From SG8-30 sp037443885 (GTDB lineage: Bacteria > Pseudomonadota > Gammaproteobacteria > Steroidobacterales > Steroidobacteraceae): 7,423 nt of DNA. The position numbers and the translations under genes were made by a program. The notes below the pieces were generated by a model. That model saw nothing but the letters and a program-made list of their open reading frames with translations, was not told the DNA's origin and searched no databases. Of this stretch, positions 5,514 through 7,423 are shown one piece after another. Where the stretch lies: assembly GCA_037443885.1 (NCBI GenBank), contig JBBINN010000149.1:1-7423 (forward strand), given 5' to 3'. Positions within the stretch are counted from its first letter, which is position 1, and each line of letters opens with the position of its first letter.

Positions 5514-6427
5514 GCGCGCTCGATGCGGTAGCCGAGCCGCGGGAAATGCACGACCACCTCGCCGGCCTCGGGCGGCTCGCGGCGAACGGCGACCTCGTCC
5601 ACGGTGAGCGTGACCAGCTCGCCCTCGACCGGGATGCGGCCGTAGTCGTCCGGCGTGACCGTGACGCGCTCGCCGGCGGCGAGGCCGAGTGGATCGGCCG
5701 GGTCCACGCCCGCCCCGGGCAGCGGTTTCGCGGCGCGCGCGATGGCAAGCGCCTCGTGGCCATAGAGCTCGGTGCGCTCGCCCCGGCCGATCGCGGCCAT
5801 GCGCTGCTCCCAGGCGCGCAGGCGCGGGAAGGGCTCGAGCAGCGCGACGGCGCTGCCGATGTTGCCGCGGGCCATCCACACCGGGAAATAGGCGTTCACG
5901 TCGGCCCAGGAGACGGCCTCGCCCAGCACGTAGGAGCGGCCGTCGGCGAACATCTGCTCGACCAGGGCGAGGTTCGCGCGGAACTGCGTGAACAGGTGCG
6001 GCGTGTCGGACTCGAGGCGCTCGAAATCCATGAAATTGAAGAAGCCCTTGCGGTCCTCGATCACCTCGCGGGGAATCATCGAAACGTTGAGGCCCATGGA
6101 CAGGCCCGCGCCCGGGTCGAAGAAACTGCGGTCGCTCCAGGACCCGAGCGCGAGCGCGAGGCCCGCCCCGCCCGACGGGAACACCGTCGGCTGCGGGAAG
6201 CGTCGCTCCAGCTCGCGCACGATCAGGCGCGTGTCGCAGTAGATGTCGGCGCCGACCTGCAGCACCGGGACCTTGCGGTAGCCGCCGGTGAGCGGCATCA
6301 GGTCCGGGCGGGGCATGACCATCGGGATCTGCACCGAGCGCCAGGGCAGCCGCTTGATGCCGAACACGAGACGGATCTTCTCCGCGAACGGCGACGGGTC
6401 GTGATGATGCAGGATCAGCTCGGACAC
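5510..6427 (-). CDS. GST-fold protein with extra C-terminal domain, first gene of GST operon (GTG start)
   Basis: The frame is open from a GTG at 6463, but the GTG at 6427 is preferred. GGAG ends six bases upstream of it, and it gives SELIL after the initiator, matching the paralogue at 3890-4807, with exactly the same 305 residues. The N-domain (1-85) carries D10-P-S-P-F14, LTGGYRKVPVLQVGADIY (46-63, cis-Pro54) and LIVRELERRFPQP (68-80). The helical C-domain (about 95-213) includes WADVNAYFPVWMARG (174-188). The added C-terminal segment (about 240-305) contains AGERVTVTPDDYGR (251-264), GEVVVHFPRLGYR (289-301) and several alternating hydrophobic stretches that suggest beta strands. Glutathione binding is inferred from the fold; the reaction is unknown. 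It leads the minus-strand operon and overlaps the YfcG-type gene by four bases. It is divergent from the Rieske oxygenase across 141 bp, so the two may be co-regulated. Confidence 0.92.
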   Translation of the reverse strand: MSELILHHHDPSPFAEKIRLVFGIKRLPWRSVQIPMVMPRPDLMPLTGGYRKVPVLQVGADIYCDTRLIVRELERRFPQPTVFPSGGAGLALALGSWSDRSFFDPGAGLSMGLNVSMIPREVIEDRKGFFNFMDFERLESDTPHLFTQFRANLALVEQMFADGRSYVLGEAVSWADVNAYFPVWMARGNIGSAVALLEPFPRLRAWEQRMAAIGRGERTELYGHEALAIARAAKPLPGAGVDPADPLGLAAGERVTVTPDDYGRIPVEGELVTLTVDEVAVRREPPEAGEVVVHFPRLGYRIERA

Positions 6428-6480
6428 GGCGCACTCCCCCTCGAGTCTGGCGCTTGCCCGCACTCTACACGGCGGCCCTC

Positions 6481-6508
6481 AAAAAAAACAGTCATGCCTG
6501 TTTCTTTT
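6481..6508. promoter_or_regulatory. Near-perfect palindrome, candidate operator between GST operon and Rieske oxygenase
   Basis: AAACAG (6486-6491) and CTGTTT (6498-6503) are exact inverted arms. The six bases between them pair as well apart from one position (6492/6497), giving an 18-bp near-palindrome centred on CATG. Allowing one further mismatch (6485/6504), A-tract and T-tract arms extend the symmetry to 28 bp. It overlaps the expected -35 region of the oxygenase promoter and lies 54-81 bp upstream of the GST operon start. This is typical placement for a dimeric repressor or activator serving both directions. As RNA it could form only a weak hairpin. The A/T richness stands out sharply against the surrounding DNA. 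The cognate regulator is not in the window. Confidence 0.55.
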
Positions 6509-6529
6509 AGGGCGCCGCGTTCCTATAAT
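6501..6529 (+). promoter_or_regulatory. Putative sigma-70 promoter for the Rieske oxygenase gene
   Basis: A perfect TATAAT lies at 6524-6529, which is striking in DNA this GC-rich. With a 17-bp spacer the -35 would be TTTCTT (6501-6506), a poor match, which suggests dependence on an activator or control through the overlapping palindrome. A transcript starting near 6536 would have a leader of about 33 bases. The ribosome site GGAG (6554-6557) is 11 bases before the ATG at 6569. Confidence 0.55.
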
Positions 6530-6568
6530 CCCAGGTTCGAAAGTCCAGCCTCCGGAGAACCGCGCGAG

Positions 6569-7393
6569 ATGGATGCAGCCACCGTCGAGAGACTCAAGAG
6601 CGGCATGCGTTACGAGACGGAGCGGACGGCGCCGCCCGAGGGCTTCCCGAAGCTGCCGGTGATTCCCGGCGGCCGCTACACGGATCCCGCCTTCCTCGAG
6701 CTCGAGCATCGCTACATGTGGCGGCGCTCCTGGCTCTACGCCTGCCACGCCGACGAGATTCCCGACCCGGGCAGCTTCTACCTGTTCAAGCGCACGGGTT
6801 CGCCGATCCTCGTCGTACGCGGCAAGGACGGCGTGGTCCGGGCCTTCTACAACACCTGCCGCCACCGCGGCGCACCGCTCGTCAAGGAGTGCAAGGGCAG
6901 GGTCGACGGGCTCGTCTGCGGCTACCACGGCTGGACCTACGGGCTCGACGGCCGGCTGATGAACCTGCGCGACAAGCGCGACTTCGTGGACCTCGACCTG
7001 TCCGAGCATCCGCTCGTGCCGGTGCGCTGCGAGAGCTTCGGCAACTGGGTCTTCGTCAACGAGGACCCGGGCGCCCAGCCGCTGCTCGAGCACCTCGGCG
7101 TGATGCCCGAGTACCTCGAGGAGATCCAGCCCGAGCAGGTGCGCTTCGTCGACCGGCGCTCCTACAAGGTGCAGTGCAACGTCAAGGTGCTGCTCGACGC
7201 ATTCCTCGAGGTCTATCATCTCAAGTCCATCCACCAGAGTACGGTCGACCGCTTCCTCGACCACCGCGGCACGAACATCGTGCTCTGGCCGCGCGGCCAT
7301 TCGCTGATGCTGACGCCGAACCGTCGCCCAGACTGGCAGGACCCCGGCACGCGCGGCATGCGCCGGGCAAAGAGCCGGATGCCGGCGATGTAG
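6569..7393 (+). CDS. Rieske non-heme iron oxygenase large (alpha) subunit, prematurely ended
   Basis: The frame encodes 274 residues, whereas family members are usually about 380-460. The Rieske domain is complete: Cys97-x-His99 (NTCRHRGAPL) and Cys117-x2-His120 (CGYHGWTYGLDG), 17 residues apart. The catalytic domain begins with LLDAFLEVYHLKSIH (208-222), giving His217 and His222 of the mononuclear iron site. Glu214 stands where naphthalene dioxygenase has its bridging Asp205; glutamate there is usual in carnitine- and betaine-type Rieske enzymes. Homology-like sequence continues to about residue 263 (PGTRGM), then becomes RRAKSRMPAM and stops, so the third iron ligand and the rest of the catalytic domain are missing. 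As written the protein cannot be an active oxygenase. Both other plus-strand frames stay open to the right edge but do not look like the family. An assembly error, frameshift or real pseudogene are all possible. The family hydroxylates or demethylates aromatic or quaternary-amine substrates; the substrate here is unknown. Confidence 0.88.
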   Translation: MDAATVERLKSGMRYETERTAPPEGFPKLPVIPGGRYTDPAFLELEHRYMWRRSWLYACHADEIPDPGSFYLFKRTGSPILVVRGKDGVVRAFYNTCRHRGAPLVKECKGRVDGLVCGYHGWTYGLDGRLMNLRDKRDFVDLDLSEHPLVPVRCESFGNWVFVNEDPGAQPLLEHLGVMPEYLEEIQPEQVRFVDRRSYKVQCNVKVLLDAFLEVYHLKSIHQSTVDRFLDHRGTNIVLWPRGHSLMLTPNRRPDWQDPGTRGMRRAKSRMPAM

Positions 7394-7423
7394 GCGGATT
7401 GTGCGCGGGCGCGAGGCCGATGT

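Noticed and set aside
5514..6434. A 540-residue fusion form of the YfcG-type GST starting far upstream
   Set aside because: The first 307 codons are an out-of-frame reading of the preceding GST gene; YfcG homology begins exactly at the ATG at 5513.
6531..6560. A GGTTCGA sequence resembling the T arm of a tRNA
   Set aside because: The flanking bases do not form a five-base T stem, and no acceptor, D or anticodon arms are found upstream.
5546..6568. A plus-strand extension of the Rieske oxygenase frame upstream over the first GST gene, and the oxygenase as a 615-residue fusion
   Set aside because: The upstream 341 codons are antisense to a GST paralogue and lack domain character. The ATG at 6569 follows a TATAAT promoter and a GGAG site and gives the expected N-terminus.
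1..7423. Insertion sequences, CRISPR arrays or direct repeats indicating a mobile element
   Set aside because: No transposase, integrase, terminal inverted repeats or spaced direct repeats were seen. The only long similarity is the protein-level paralogy of the two GST genes.

Overview
The window is very GC-rich, with strong third-position G/C bias and long shadow ORFs opposite most genes. It reads as a piece of a chromosome from a high-GC Pseudomonadota, probably beta- or gammaproteobacterial; this is inferred from composition and protein flavour, and no marker gene fixes the taxon. A run of ten N at 852-861 shows that this is a scaffolded draft assembly or a metagenome bin.

Layout from left to right: (1) 1-594, minus strand: the N-terminal part of a membrane-anchored GGDEF-type protein that runs off the left edge; its GGDEF domain looks degenerate. 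(2) 695-1004, minus strand: a small antibiotic-biosynthesis-monooxygenase (ABM) fold protein, interrupted by the N run. (3) 1138-1458, plus strand: a Rieske ferredoxin, divergent from the ABM gene. (4) 1475-2635, minus strand: an atypical acyl-CoA dehydrogenase, convergent with the ferredoxin. (5) 2686-3885, plus strand: a family III (CaiB/BaiF) CoA-transferase, divergent from the dehydrogenase across only 50 bp. (6) 6427 down to 3890, minus strand: a tight three-gene operon of glutathione-transferase-fold proteins. The first and third genes are paralogues of exactly 305 residues sharing an extra C-terminal segment I do not recognise, and the middle one is a YfcG-type enzyme. (7) 6569-7393, plus strand: a Rieske ring-hydroxylating oxygenase large subunit, divergent from the GST operon. 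Its Rieske domain and the start of its iron site are intact, but the reading frame stops well short of normal family length, close to the right edge.

Taken together this looks like an accessory catabolic island for an aromatic or alicyclic acid or xenobiotic. A Rieske oxygenase with a Rieske ferredoxin would hydroxylate the ring, GST-fold enzymes would handle electrophilic, ether or disulfide intermediates, and a CoA-transferase plus an acyl-CoA dehydrogenase would activate and desaturate an acid. The pathway and substrate are inference; the sequence shows only the enzyme families and their arrangement. No ferredoxin reductase, oxygenase beta subunit or dedicated regulator lies in the window.

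The points most worth following are the shared C-terminal segment of the two 305-residue GST paralogues and their arrangement around YfcG, the dehydrogenase's shifted catalytic glutamate, a near-perfect palindrome beside a TATAAT box in the GST/oxygenase divergent region, and two probable assembly effects (the N run, which appears to have zero or 3n true length, and the abrupt end of the oxygenase). I saw no tRNA, rRNA, CRISPR array or insertion sequence.
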